Assembly (NCBI RefSeq): GCF_003268005.1 | Contig: NZ_CP014213.1 | Coordinates: 1,736,001-1,800,000, forward strand | From: Methanosphaera sp. BMS | GTDB lineage: Archaea; Methanobacteriota; Methanobacteria; Methanobacteriales; Methanobacteriaceae | Length of the DNA stretch: 64,000 nt | Direction: 5' to 3' | Shown: piece after piece, positions 1 to 9,298 of the stretch | How positions within the stretch are numbered: position 1 is the first letter of the stretch | How the letters are laid out: the number at the start of each line of letters is the position of its first letter | Notes under the pieces: generated by a model | The model's input: the letters and a program-made list of their open reading frames with translations, nothing else | Told to the model about the DNA's origin: nothing | Database searches by the model: none | Translations under genes and position numbers: made by a program

Positions 1-459
1 ATAATTGATAGCACAAAATGTATCGGATGTAATGATTGCATTGATGTTTGTCCTGCACATATCATTAAATTAAATAGATTAAACAGTGATGAATTTTGCA
101 AAGCCCTAGCCGAATATGCCCTTGGCAGCATCATAAATAAAAAATTTAATAAAGTAGTTTATATAAACTTTTTAACAAACATCACTCCTGATTGTGATTG
201 TAATAACTTCGAACAAAATAAAATGATTGACGATATAGGAATCTTGCTTAGCTATGATCCTGTTGCCATTGACAAAGCATCATATGATTTGGTTAACAGA
301 CAGGAACATGGCTTGGATTCACTATTCGACTCAGATTATGTTTCGGGTGAGGATAAATTTAAGAGATTGTATAGAAATATTGACTCCACAATTCAACTTA
401 AAGAAGCAGAAAAGTTAAGACTCGGAACACAAGATTATGAATTAATAGAAGTAATGTGA
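1..459 (+). CDS. DUF362-type iron-sulfur protein, C-terminal part
   Basis: The open frame enters from the left edge and has no start in the window. A single [4Fe-4S] motif, [12 protein letters not shown], lies at the very beginning. It is followed by a segment (CDCN, then [18 protein letters not shown]) typical of the DUF362 family, where a ferredoxin insert sits inside a larger domain. The role of DUF362 proteins is not established; they are often linked to redox or cofactor metabolism. The stop is four bases before the MoxR start, so the two are probably co-transcribed. Family assignment rests on the motif order only. Confidence 0.7.
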   Translation: MIDSTKCIGCNDCIDVCPAHIIKLNRLNSDEFCKALAEYALGSIINKKFNKVVYINFLTNITPDCDCNNFEQNKMIDDIGILLSYDPVAIDKASYDLVNRQEHGLDSLFDSDYVSGEDKFKRLYRNIDSTIQLKEAEKLRLGTQDYELIEVM

Positions 460-463
460 TAAT

Positions 464-1309
464 ATGAAAGAAATTGAAGAAATAAATGAGAAATTAGAAC
501 AACATAATTACATATCTAATGATCAAATCAATACAACACTATTCTTAGCATTCGCCCTGAAAAAACCCATATTGATTGAAGGTCCACCTGGTACCGGTAA
601 GACCGAACTTGCAAAGACAATTGCAGAATGTTTTGATAGAGATTTCTTCAGAATCCAATGTTATGAAGGAATTACTTTTGAACAGGTTGTTGGAGAATGG
701 AATTATCAGAAACAACTGTTATATCTGGAGTTGGCCAGAGAAAATAAAGAGGACATGACAATATTTTCAAATGAATTCTTTATACAAAGACCGTTGTTAA
801 CGGCTTTCAGTAACCCGAAAGATTCCGTTTTACTTATTGATGAAATAGACAAGGCAGATGAAGAATTGGAAAGTTTTTTATTACAGGCTTTGGGGGAAAA
901 AGAGATAACCGTTAATGATTTGGATACTTTTGAATTGAAAAATGATTTGATTGTAGTGTTAACATCAAATGCACAAAGATCTTTACTTGATGAAACCAAG
1001 GACAGGTGTTTGTATTTATACATTGATTATCCTGAATATGACAGGGAAATAAATATTGTTAACAAGAGAGTTCCCCTTGCACAGGAAAATTTGGTAACTG
1101 AAATTGTTGAAAAAACTCAGAAAATCAGAAAACTGGATTTGAGTAAGAAACCTTCAATAAGGGCTACCGTTGATTGGGTCGAATCACTTATAGCATTAAA
1201 TCAGATACCTCCAACCAGGGAAGCTCTTGAAAATACATTAAACGTTATTGCAAAAAATGAGGATGATAAGGAAAAAATCATCAAGGAAGTTTTAAATAGA
1301 ATAATGTAA
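464..1309 (+). CDS. MoxR-family AAA+ ATPase
   Basis: 281 residues, the usual length for MoxR. Walker [13 protein letters not shown] lies near residue 40 and Walker [11 protein letters not shown] near 122. A sensor-1 VVLTSNAQR and a C-terminal lid follow. MoxR ATPases act as chaperones that remodel or insert cofactors into partner enzymes, normally together with a VWA (CoxE-like) protein encoded next door. Here the adjacent genes are DUF362 and a HAD phosphatase. The VWA proteins in this window lie 35 kb and 59 kb away, so partnership with them is only an inference. The start is four bases after the preceding stop, indicating an operon. Confidence 0.88.
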   Translation: MKEIEEINEKLEQHNYISNDQINTTLFLAFALKKPILIEGPPGTGKTELAKTIAECFDRDFFRIQCYEGITFEQVVGEWNYQKQLLYLELARENKEDMTIFSNEFFIQRPLLTAFSNPKDSVLLIDEIDKADEELESFLLQALGEKEITVNDLDTFELKNDLIVVLTSNAQRSLLDETKDRCLYLYIDYPEYDREINIVNKRVPLAQENLVTEIVEKTQKIRKLDLSKKPSIRATVDWVESLIALNQIPPTREALENTLNVIAKNEDDKEKIIKEVLNRIM

Positions 1310-1337
1310 TAGATTCTCATTATTTTATTAATTTTTC

Positions 1338-2123
1338 CTAACTTTCTTTTTTTACGACGTCAATCACCATATCTATAGATGAAATTACATAATCTGCCTG
1401 TGATACCAATCGTTTTGGCAGCAACTCTTTTTGTTGTAATGTTAAAATTCCAGTATCCGCTTTTTTTATAGCCAATATATCGTTTGTATGATTTCCCACC
1501 ATATATACATAGTATCCTTCTTTCTGTAACTTTTCAACAACTGACTCCTTGCAGTTGACATTACAAGTACTGTAAATATTGTTTTTAGCTATCTTTAAAA
1601 TGGATGCTATTTGGTTAAGTGAATGTTTATTGTCACCTGAAGCTATGTATATTTCAAAACCTTCGTCTTTCAAATAATTTATCACGTCTGATGTATATTT
1701 GAATAACAAACCACCGGCAGTATAGACATAAGTAATGATTCCGCTTTGACTATCTACGATTAATGCTGCACCACTTATTACTCGGACATCCCTAGTAAGC
1801 AAAACCTCATATGTCTCGAGGATATCTCTTATTTTTGCATCATCCTGTAATACGTCCAGTAACTCTTCATTGCTGACTTTTATCTGAGAGTAAGCTATTT
1901 CAAATGAAGAGTTAAATTTAAGCATATACTCTTTTATGGACATATCAGCATAGTCATATAATTCATCAACGGGTGTTTGAAATACAACTATAATATTTTT
2001 ATCATTTTTATTCGTGATCCCTATAGTATCCGTATTGAAAAATACTTTTTTTGTAGACATGTCCTTTATAACGTTTTTACGTTCAAGAATTGTACCTGCA
2101 TTATCAAAAACTATGGCTTTCAT
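1338..2123 (-). CDS. Soluble P-type-ATPase-like HAD phosphatase
   Basis: 261 residues. The nucleophile motif is FDNAGTIL near residue 6. It lacks the second Asp of ordinary HAD phosphatases and so resembles the DKTGT loop of P-type ATPases. Motif III/IV is visible as GNHTNDILAI near residue 215, and a threonine/serine motif IASGD near 162. There are no membrane segments. Methanogens carry soluble relatives of the P-type phosphorylation domain (for example the MJ0968 group), and this looks like one. The substrate is unknown. It lies 54 bases downstream of the RamA-like gene on the same strand and is probably the last gene of that transcript, but no link to corrinoid activation is shown. Confidence 0.72.
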   Translation of the reverse strand: MKAIVFDNAGTILERKNVIKDMSTKKVFFNTDTIGITNKNDKNIIVVFQTPVDELYDYADMSIKEYMLKFNSSFEIAYSQIKVSNEELLDVLQDDAKIRDILETYEVLLTRDVRVISGAALIVDSQSGIITYVYTAGGLLFKYTSDVINYLKDEGFEIYIASGDNKHSLNQIASILKIAKNNIYSTCNVNCKESVVEKLQKEGYYVYMVGNHTNDILAIKKADTGILTLQQKELLPKRLVSQADYVISSIDMVIDVVKKES

Positions 2124-2177
2124 AACAACACTTTATAATTAAATCAAAAAAAATAACGGGGGAGAAAAATGAATAAT

Positions 2178-3821
2178 TTATAAACTGACCGCATCTTCCC
2201 CTTCGATGTATAACATTTTATCATATGAAAATACTTTTGAAGGACAGATTCTTTCACATCTTAAACATGCACTACCGTTACAGTAATCAGAACGGATGGT
2301 GATTACACCGTCTTCAACTTTTAAAGCACTTTCTGGACATTCATTTTCACAGGCCTTACAGCTGATACATCCATCCATTTCTGCAGTAAGTTTTGTACCG
2401 ACTTCTTCAATAATGGATAAACCGTTTCTACCAATATCCGGAATATCACTTTCATATATTCTGTGTATTTCTGGGTCTTCTTCAAGTTCAGGTACATTAC
2501 CGTATCCGTAACTTTCCAGCCATTCATCATATTTCCACATTGGCATGTTTTGTTCACATACCGCTAATTCCAGACCATATATTTTTTCAAATATTTCAGA
2601 TGTAGCAAGTGTTATGTGATTTCCCTGCATTCCATCTGCTACTTCCTGTAATTCCTGCAACAGGTCAGGGTTTTCAACGATATCTCTAGCCATAGCAAGG
2701 GATGTGTTACCTATCTGATAAATTTCCCATGAACATGCAGGTATTTGACCTACTGTTAAAGATTTGAGAGGGTCTACATAGAAACCGGATGCTCCTGCCA
2801 TGTAAACAGCGTCAATATCTTCAATATCAATATCTGCTTCCACACATAATGTGAAGTGTGCTGCTCTGAAAGCTCCTAATGCCTTACCTATTTCGGTCAT
2901 GTCTTTTTCTGATAAGTAAACTCCATCTTCTAAGTTGATTTTGTCGTTTGGTGTTTGGATATCGGGTATTGAAATCAATCCTTGTTCCGTTCCTAAACTG
3001 TATGATGAAATTACACCGGTACCTGTAATACCTTTAGCTTTGGTATCGGTAGTTCTTGTTTGTTTAACATCCCCTGTGGAAACATCCATCAAATCTCCGG
3101 ATTCTACTTTCAATTCACTGTTTAGAACTTCTATTTGCCAGTCGTCACCTACAGCCGTTACGTCACAGATAGCTCCAGGAGATGCTAACATACCACATTC
3201 AATAGCTTGTCCTTCCATAGCAGGACCTGCTGCTGCTGAACATGAGAATATTTCACCATCAATTACCAATGCAATTTCAGCGTTTGTACCGAAGTCTGAA
3301 ACCAGGTAGATACCTTCTTTGTTTACCACATCAGATTTTACTAACATAGCAAGTGCATCTGCACCTATTTCGTGTTTAATTGCAGGTGGTATGAATACAT
3401 CTGCATCAGGGTTAATGTCCAAATCAACATCTGCAGGTTTAAGAATTTGTGAATTTCTTTTTGGAGGTTCTATGTTTAACCTTTCCATTGCATTTGTACC
3501 CCAGAATGCTAAATCCCTTATTTCAATATTTTGGAATAGGGATAACTGTATAGGGTTACCACAGACTGCAAATCTTTGAACTTTTGATTTGTCAATTCCT
3601 AATTGATCAACTACTTTATTTACAGCTTCAAGCATTAATTGGTGTGCTTGTTCAGCACCCACGTTAACTGCAAAGTGTAAATGGTCCATTACGTTTGCAC
3701 CAGGAAGTGGATGTCTTAATGTTACAGTTGTGGAAATTGTACTGTTATCTGCCATGTCAATTGCTTGAGCACGAATACCACTAGTTCCAATATCCATTGC
3801 TATTGCATATTCTTCTGCCAT
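2178..3821 (-). CDS. RamA-like corrinoid reductive activase
   Basis: 547 residues from the ATG at 3821; a GTG at 3830 is possible, but the ribosome-binding stretch AAGTGATT fits the ATG. The N-terminal and central parts belong to the ASKHA-like DUF4445 group (AMDIGTSGIRAQAID at the start, DFGTNAEIAL and AGASGFY further on). The C-terminus carries two [4Fe-4S] motifs, CISCKACENECP and CNGSACLRCERICP. RamA and its relatives use ATP to reduce Co(II) corrinoid back to the Co(I) state that accepts methyl groups. Downstream of mtaBC, the likely client is MtaC. It has its own apparent promoter and is separated from mtaC by a terminator hairpin. Confidence 0.85.
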   Translation of the reverse strand: MAEEYAIAMDIGTSGIRAQAIDMADNSTISTTVTLRHPLPGANVMDHLHFAVNVGAEQAHQLMLEAVNKVVDQLGIDKSKVQRFAVCGNPIQLSLFQNIEIRDLAFWGTNAMERLNIEPPKRNSQILKPADVDLDINPDADVFIPPAIKHEIGADALAMLVKSDVVNKEGIYLVSDFGTNAEIALVIDGEIFSCSAAAGPAMEGQAIECGMLASPGAICDVTAVGDDWQIEVLNSELKVESGDLMDVSTGDVKQTRTTDTKAKGITGTGVISSYSLGTEQGLISIPDIQTPNDKINLEDGVYLSEKDMTEIGKALGAFRAAHFTLCVEADIDIEDIDAVYMAGASGFYVDPLKSLTVGQIPACSWEIYQIGNTSLAMARDIVENPDLLQELQEVADGMQGNHITLATSEIFEKIYGLELAVCEQNMPMWKYDEWLESYGYGNVPELEEDPEIHRIYESDIPDIGRNGLSIIEEVGTKLTAEMDGCISCKACENECPESALKVEDGVITIRSDYCNGSACLRCERICPSKVFSYDKMLYIEGEDAVSL

Positions 3822-3879
3822 ATAAATCACTTTATTAATTATACTCCAATTTTACATTTAATCAGTAAATAGTTTTAAA

Positions 3880-3890
3880 CATATATAACT
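3880..3890 (-). promoter_or_regulatory. Putative TATA box of the ramA-like gene
   Basis: On the minus strand the sequence AGTTATATATG lies about 60 bases before the ATG at 3821, which would place transcription start near 3858-3862. It is in the short spacer behind the mtaC terminator hairpin, so the activator can be transcribed independently. Assigned by composition and position only. Confidence 0.4.
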
Positions 3891-4004
3891 TTTTTACTCT
3901 AATTAAAATATAGTCTTTTTTAGGATATAAATATAATTAAATTATGTTAAAAAAAGTAGTTAAAATAAGTTAATACAATATCAAAAATTAATTGATTAAT
4001 AAAA

Positions 4005-4038
4005 ATAATAAAAAAGGGGCAATCTAATATATTGCCCT
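4005..4038 (-). terminator. Stem-loop plus T-tract after mtaC
   Basis: Read on the minus strand, GGGCAAT pairs with ATTGCCC across a seven-base loop and is followed at once by CTTTTTT. It stands about 32 bases past the mtaC stop and before the ramA-like promoter. It has the shape of a bacterial intrinsic terminator and could partly stop mtaBC transcripts. Confidence 0.65.
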
Positions 4039-4069
4039 CCCAAAAAATTATATGTCAAGTGGTTTTAGA

Positions 4070-4918
4070 TTAGGAGTATGCTGCTACATATTCTCCAACG
4101 ATTTCAGCATATTCTTTTCTGATGTCCTCCCATGTTTTTCCTTTATCTACTATTGCATCTGCTAATTTAGGCGTGTGGTAAGCTTCTACACCGTAGAATG
4201 TTTGAGGTGTTTCTTCTACGAAGTCACGACGTACAGCTCCCCCACCACATCCAATAGGAGTGTCTACACCTTGTTCCTGCATGATGGCAACGATTTTACC
4301 GAAACCTGTCATGGTTGTTGTCATTAAAGCTGTTGCAGTGACGAATGCTGCGTCGTTTTCAACCGCCGCCTTTACCACATCTGCATGAGGTACATCACGA
4401 CCAAGGTCTACTGCGTTGTAACCGTTTGCATTTAAGAACATACAAATTAGGTTTTTACCTATGTCATGAGGGTCACCTTCCACTGCACAACATACAACGT
4501 TTGCCTTGGAATCCGCTTTGTGTCCTAGTTTTGCTTCACATAAAGCTACTCCACTCATCATGGCATCCCCTGCCAGCATCAAGTCAGGTAGGAAAAATTC
4601 ACCTTTGGTGTATAAGGCACTTACTCCATCCATACCTTTCATCAATGCATTGTTGATAAGGTCAATAGGATCGGCACCATCATCCAACGCCTTTTGTACT
4701 TTGGCATCACAGTCATCTTTGTCACCATACAGGACCGCTAATGCCAATGTTCTGTGAACACCTTCTTCTTTAGGTAATATTTCAACTACTTCAGGGTCAT
4801 CTTCAGGTTTTAAAGCCGGACCCTCTATTTTTACATTGTATCTTATAGCAATTACTTCATAATCTTCAACGTTTTCGAAATTATGATAATATTGTTCTAA
4901 TGGACTAGTTTCAGGCAT
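4070..4918 (-). CDS. mtaC: Methanol corrinoid protein MtaC
   Basis: 282 residues from the ATG at 4918, with AGGAAGTG just upstream; a GTG at 4927 is less likely. An N-terminal helical cap domain of the B12-binding type is followed by a Rossmann-like domain with the cobalt-ligand motif DPHDIGKNLI (DxHxxG), the base-off histidine signature. It carries the corrinoid that accepts the methanol methyl group from MtaB and delivers it to MtaA in the cytoplasm. It lies ten bases behind mtaB, so translation from one mRNA is expected. A stem-loop terminator follows. Confidence 0.93.
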   Translation of the reverse strand: MPETSPLEQYYHNFENVEDYEVIAIRYNVKIEGPALKPEDDPEVVEILPKEEGVHRTLALAVLYGDKDDCDAKVQKALDDGADPIDLINNALMKGMDGVSALYTKGEFFLPDLMLAGDAMMSGVALCEAKLGHKADSKANVVCCAVEGDPHDIGKNLICMFLNANGYNAVDLGRDVPHADVVKAAVENDAAFVTATALMTTTMTGFGKIVAIMQEQGVDTPIGCGGGAVRRDFVEETPQTFYGVEAYHTPKLADAIVDKGKTWEDIRKEYAEIVGEYVAAYS

Positions 4919-4937
4919 AAATAACACTTCCTAAATT

Positions 4938-6323
4938 TTATAACTCATATTCTTTTGGATCATGTTCTTTTACTTTTCTTCCATACCTTTTGATACAAGT
5001 TTTTACAAATTTATCTTGATCGTCAGGTAGTTGCTCGTATGTTTTTTGGGTAGAGTCAAGGGTATCCCTTTCGAATCTGGTTAGCAAGATTCTTCCCTGA
5101 TCAACTGCTTGATTGATTAATTCAATAGCTTTAAGTGCTGCTGCACGAGATCTTAGATAGATATCTTCCCCTTCTTCGGTTATTGCTTTTCCTATTAAGT
5201 ATGCATTGTCGTATGCCAATATTACACCTTGAGGGTCTCGATATTTATCTGCCAATACATATGTATCCCTTAACTGTTTTGCTGTTCCGATTTGAGTAGC
5301 TGTGTTCATTAATGCACATTCGTAACCTAAGGATTGTAACCATACACCAGGGGTTGGTCCACCCATTTCTTCTCTGTTATATACAGATTCGTTACTCCAT
5401 ACATCACATACACCAGCGGTTAAGTTACCCATTAAGTCTGCGTGAGCACAGGTAGCGTTTTTACCTTCTGCACAAATAGGTACAGATGCAATTGATTTAA
5501 CAATAGGGTTTTCATATCCACAATCTTTTGTAGGTCCGGTTGCACCACATTCAATAGCTACTAAACTTCTTGCACCTGCAATAGCTCTAGCTACTGCTGC
5601 GATTGTGTGTGATACGTTTTTAGCTAATAATCCACCAGCTAAGAACATTGCAGTGTTAGCTTGTGCACAGTCTGTGTCTCCACCAGCAACTACATTGTTT
5701 CTTTTTGCACAGTCTACAATTTTAGTCCACATGTATTCCATATCGTTGGAACCGAGTACACCTATACCGTAGAGTATAGCTCTTGCGTCTCCTCTTGAAA
5801 TACCGTAGTCTGATACAACTTTTCCACCAACGGTTTCGATACATAACATGGAAGCACCGTTTTGAGCACATGCTTCGAATGATTCATCCATAGCTATGTC
5901 GAATTCGGATCCTCTTAATCCGTTTTCTTCTTCTCTCATATCTGCTACTGTACTCATTAAGGATACTCTTGTACCGAATTTATCGTGTAATTCTTCGAGT
6001 TGTTCCCATGTTACAGCTGTACATCTTTCGGATGCTTCTCTGCTGATAGATTGTTGCTGTACGTGTTCAGTTTCAATCTGCATTGCAGGTAATCCTATAT
6101 CTGCTGCACGTTGAGTTGCTGCAAAAGCAATGTTTTTTGATGTTGCTTCTAATCCATCAATTGTTTCTTCTGATCCTTCTGCTGGAGCTACTTTAATGTT
6201 TGGATAAACAAGTCCTCCACCTGCTACTTGGTCTAATCCTAATTTAACAGGATGTTTGGTTTCCCCAAATAACATGTCGTCTGCTGATTTAGTTTCCATT
6301 TTTGTAAATGCTTTTCTTGACAT
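4938..6323 (-). CDS. mtaB: Methanol:corrinoid methyltransferase MtaB
   Basis: 461 residues, full length for MtaB. The fold is a TIM barrel with a zinc site. The expected ligands are visible as Glu in CIETVGGK, Cys in GGDTDCAQAN, and Cys in IECGATGPTK. It activates methanol on zinc and transfers the methyl group to Co(I) of MtaC. The start has a clear GGTGA ribosome-binding site. It is first in the mtaB-mtaC operon and has a TATA-like element about 67-79 bases upstream of the start codon. Methanosphaera species keep several mta sets; whether this is the dominant one cannot be told from here. Confidence 0.95.
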   Translation of the reverse strand: MSRKAFTKMETKSADDMLFGETKHPVKLGLDQVAGGGLVYPNIKVAPAEGSEETIDGLEATSKNIAFAATQRAADIGLPAMQIETEHVQQQSISREASERCTAVTWEQLEELHDKFGTRVSLMSTVADMREEENGLRGSEFDIAMDESFEACAQNGASMLCIETVGGKVVSDYGISRGDARAILYGIGVLGSNDMEYMWTKIVDCAKRNNVVAGGDTDCAQANTAMFLAGGLLAKNVSHTIAAVARAIAGARSLVAIECGATGPTKDCGYENPIVKSIASVPICAEGKNATCAHADLMGNLTAGVCDVWSNESVYNREEMGGPTPGVWLQSLGYECALMNTATQIGTAKQLRDTYVLADKYRDPQGVILAYDNAYLIGKAITEEGEDIYLRSRAAALKAIELINQAVDQGRILLTRFERDTLDSTQKTYEQLPDDQDKFVKTCIKRYGRKVKEHDPKEYEL

Positions 6324-6389
6324 ATAATTTCACCACTAAAAATTTTTTTAATCTTATACCCACATAGTTATTACTTTAGCCCTTATGGA

Positions 6390-6402
6390 TATATAATATA
6401 TT
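6390..6402 (-). promoter_or_regulatory. Putative TATA box for mtaBC
   Basis: On the minus strand ATATATTATATAT lies about 67-79 bases before the mtaB ATG, giving a predicted leader of roughly 40 bases. It is the best TATA-like run in the mtaB upstream region. Confidence 0.45.
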
Positions 6403-6785
6403 ACCTTATTAACAACAATTATGATTGAAAAGTGGTAAAGTTTTTTTTAAATCGGCAGTTTATGAAAAAATAAAAAACGAGTAAATCCCCATAAAATCAA
6501 AAATAAGCGATTTAATCAATTTAAAATTATTAAATTAATACCATTATTTATGAAAAATTCGGAAAAAAATGGTTAAAAATACCTATATCAAAAAAGGATG
6601 CGTGTAAAAAAAAGTAATAAATTAATAAAAAAATGAGCTATTTTTGAATTTGTTTAATAAAGTCCAGTTGAAAAAAAATCAATAGTCCATTTGGATTTGA
6701 AGAAATTACTTAAGATAACAAAACACAAATATTAATATGTACTTTAATAAAGTATTATTTAGAACATTAAATTAGAGATGGTTAA
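6403..6785. other. AT-rich divergent spacer
   Basis: Spacer between divergent mtaB and the 199-residue gene. It is almost pure A/T with several A-runs. I see no open frame, tRNA or clear palindrome. It must contain the promoter of the plus-strand gene, but several A/T runs compete and I cannot choose one. Confidence 0.5.
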
Positions 6786-7385
6786 ATGACAAAAACAGGT
6801 GACGAAGTACTTCAAGAAGTATTGGATACTATAGAACCCCTAAGGGGAGTTTTAAATGTAGGAGTTCTTAATGATGAGGTAAGAGCAAATATCCTAAAAA
6901 TAGAAATGGAAAAAACGGGTGAATTAATTCCTGTAATAAACCTTGGTGTAAAAGAATGCCTGGAAAGGGATTATACAGTAGCCATAATAAAAAATGCTTC
7001 ATTCAGACCACCTCCAACTGCAACAGTGCAATTTGTAGACAACCATGGAAACTTGCTTGGTGAAGAAATTGTTAATGTTGACCAAAAGAAAAAATATGAA
7101 AACGATGAGAAAGCACAATTTATACACCCAGACTTTGTTCTTCTGAAAAACCAACAAGAACTTCAAAATGATTTGAAACAAGAAAACATTCAAGAAACTG
7201 CTAAAAAACAGGCATTCGTTTTACCTCCAGTTCAATTTATAGAGGTAGAGGAATTGGAAGATACATGTGATGTAGTATCAAGTAGTCCTGATCCATTAGC
7301 AGATTTGTACTTGAAGGAATACTTTAACTTTGAAGATGATCCTAAACTAGCATCAATACTAGTTGGATTTAACGTCAAAAAATAA
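6786..7385 (+). CDS. Unrecognised protein between mtaB and mtaA
   Basis: 199 residues, soluble, no signal peptide or membrane segment. The N-terminal 75 residues look compactly folded (a helix, then alternating strands ending in VAIIKNASFRPPPTATVQFV). The middle is Lys/Glu/Gln-rich and probably flexible (residues 95-145). The C-terminus is acidic with DPLADLYLKEYF. I do not recognise the family. It stands alone between the divergent mtaBC operon and convergent mtaA, so a methanol-related role is possible but unproven. The frame is clean, the codon use matches its neighbours, and its ATG is the first in the frame. Confidence 0.65.
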   Translation: MTKTGDEVLQEVLDTIEPLRGVLNVGVLNDEVRANILKIEMEKTGELIPVINLGVKECLERDYTVAIIKNASFRPPPTATVQFVDNHGNLLGEEIVNVDQKKKYENDEKAQFIHPDFVLLKNQQELQNDLKQENIQETAKKQAFVLPPVQFIEVEELEDTCDVVSSSPDPLADLYLKEYFNFEDDPKLASILVGFNVKK

Positions 7386-7618
7386 TTTAATCCCCACTTT
7401 CTTTTTTTTAGAAAAAAATTGCTTATTTTAAAACAAACTTTCAGTAAGTTGTCAATAAACTCTCAAGTAGTAAATAGCAACTAATTACCTCAAGAGCATA
7501 GACACAAATAAAAAGTCAGTTTAATATTTAAAAAGAGTAATTGTTTTTGTAATGATAATATAAAAAATAGTTGATTGAATTAATAAAGTAGAAAAAAGAA
7601 AAAGAAAATGAAAATTAT

Positions 7619-8632
7619 CTATTGATAAAATTCATCTCTTGCTTCTACAAATGCTTTTAAGTTTTCAAGAGGTGATTTAGGTGCAATACCACAACTTGGA
7701 GCTAAAACATTTATTCCTTTTTCTAAAGCTTGAGTTGCTTCAGCTTTTACTTCGGATGTAGGTTTACTGAATAAGGTTTGACTTGTTGATACGTTACCAA
7801 CTAATACTGAGTCTGAACCTTCAGCAGCTCTTACTTGTTTAGCTTCTTCTACATCTACAGCTTCTTCGAATGAAATTCCACTGAAACCACAGTCTAACAT
7901 ACCTTCCATAATAGGTCTTGAGTTACCACAGATGTGGAGAATACTGTCACATTCAAATGCATCAGATAAATCTTCTAATGCAGGTTTTGCGAATTCATCA
8001 AAGTCATTAGGGTCTAATAATTCAGGTGAGGATGTTGGGTCTGCTACACAAATAACATCTACACCAGCTTCATTAAATGCTTCTACTAATTCGGTTTGTG
8101 CATCTAATGCAACTTCTACTACATCTTCTACTACGAAACTGTCAGTTTTTAACATTTTTACTAAATCTTCTACACCTAATAAGTGTCCTGCTAATGTGAA
8201 TGGACCAGCCATACCTACAACTACAGGTACATCAGGGTATTCTTCTTTGGTTTTTTCAATTGCTTGAACAATAATTGGTAATCTACCTTGTTCTACATAA
8301 TCATCAGGTACTTCTAAATCCTCTACATCATCAAAAGGAGCATGTGTTCTTAATGTTGGAGTTGATTCCATGTCACCTAAGTCAACTTCACAACCAAATG
8401 CTTCTGCTTCTGCGGTTAAGTCGAAAGGAATTCTTGCACATTCTAATCCTGCTTGTTCGTGTAATGATACACCTAATCTTACCATTTCATCAACATCTTG
8501 GTGTGCTTTAGGCCAGGATACGTTTGCTGCAGGGAAAGCATCTTCAATTGCTGCTGCTGTTGCACTTATTACAGGTACTTTTTCTACTTCTTCGTCGTTT
8601 AATGCTGCTTTTAAATTTTCTATAAGATCCAT
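7619..8632 (-). CDS. mtaA: Methylcobalamin:coenzyme M methyltransferase MtaA
   Basis: 337 residues, the usual length for MtaA and the related uroporphyrinogen decarboxylase fold. The zinc ligands expected for MtaA are present as His and Cys in ILHICGNSRPI and a later Cys in APSCGIAPKSP. It transfers the methyl group from methyl-MtaC to coenzyme M. A strong AAAGGTGAAC ribosome-binding site precedes the ATG. It is monocistronic here, 1.3 kb from mtaB on the same strand, and is followed by a pyrimidine-rich T-tract. MtbA paralogs share the fold, but the neighbourhood favours MtaA. Confidence 0.9.
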   Translation of the reverse strand: MDLIENLKAALNDEEVEKVPVISATAAAIEDAFPAANVSWPKAHQDVDEMVRLGVSLHEQAGLECARIPFDLTAEAEAFGCEVDLGDMESTPTLRTHAPFDDVEDLEVPDDYVEQGRLPIIVQAIEKTKEEYPDVPVVVGMAGPFTLAGHLLGVEDLVKMLKTDSFVVEDVVEVALDAQTELVEAFNEAGVDVICVADPTSSPELLDPNDFDEFAKPALEDLSDAFECDSILHICGNSRPIMEGMLDCGFSGISFEEAVDVEEAKQVRAAEGSDSVLVGNVSTSQTLFSKPTSEVKAEATQALEKGINVLAPSCGIAPKSPLENLKAFVEARDEFYQ

Positions 8633-9298
8633 TTGTTCACCTTTATTATAATATATATTATGAGTCTATATTTTTTTTTAAACTCTTCAAATTTTAAATG
8701 TTATAATTATAAACATTGTTAATTGAACTTCCAATCTGTAGAAGATATGGATTCAAGGGTTATTAAAATCTAACGATTTTAAAGGTTACCAAGCTATCCC
8801 CCCAGTTCCTGAGGTTCATAGTATTAATGCATTATTTATTTAAACATATCTAATCAAATTTTTAAGAGCTTTTTTACCCTTAAATAATTTTAAGTATTTT
8901 TTGATAACACATCGATAAATGTTCAAATTAGTAAAATACATTACCACATTAGATATTTAACAAGCTAAAGCACATAATACTCTAACATGTGAAAATTAGT
9001 TCAAAATGTGAGTATAAGACTAATTTTACAGTTATTATAAATATTTTTTATAATCATATTTTTAGCATTAACTTGTTATTGGTATAATATATAATCTTCA
9101 ATACATATATAATTTAAGAAAATTTCTATGATTATAAACTATTTTTTATATACATGAAAAAAAAATTTTTGTTGATGAATAGTATACAAGAAAAAATAAA
9201 AAACAACACCAAATTATATTAATTTCATTAATTAAATATATTATACATATAGTAATTTTCTAGAGTACTATTTCAAAAATTTTACTAAAGGTGACTAA
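8633..9298. other. Long divergent spacer with a GC-richer hairpin block
   Basis: 666 bases between divergent mtaA and gatA. Most is A/T-rich. A block at about 8735-8820 stands out: it is less AT-rich and contains a perfect inverted repeat, TTAAAATC-TAAC-GATTTTAA (8763-8782), followed by GGTTACC and a run of six C. On the minus strand it would lie in the mtaA leader or promoter-distal region. I could not fit it to a tRNA or a known riboswitch. The rest shows no gene. Confidence 0.4.

Noticed and set aside
3319-3579. Frames opposite the ramA-like gene
   Set aside because: Antisense shadows without start signals.
8735-8810. tRNA-like sequence on the minus strand (ATAGCTTGGTAACC)
   Set aside because: No acceptor stem pairs and no T arm with TTC loop in the right place; kept only as an unexplained hairpin block.
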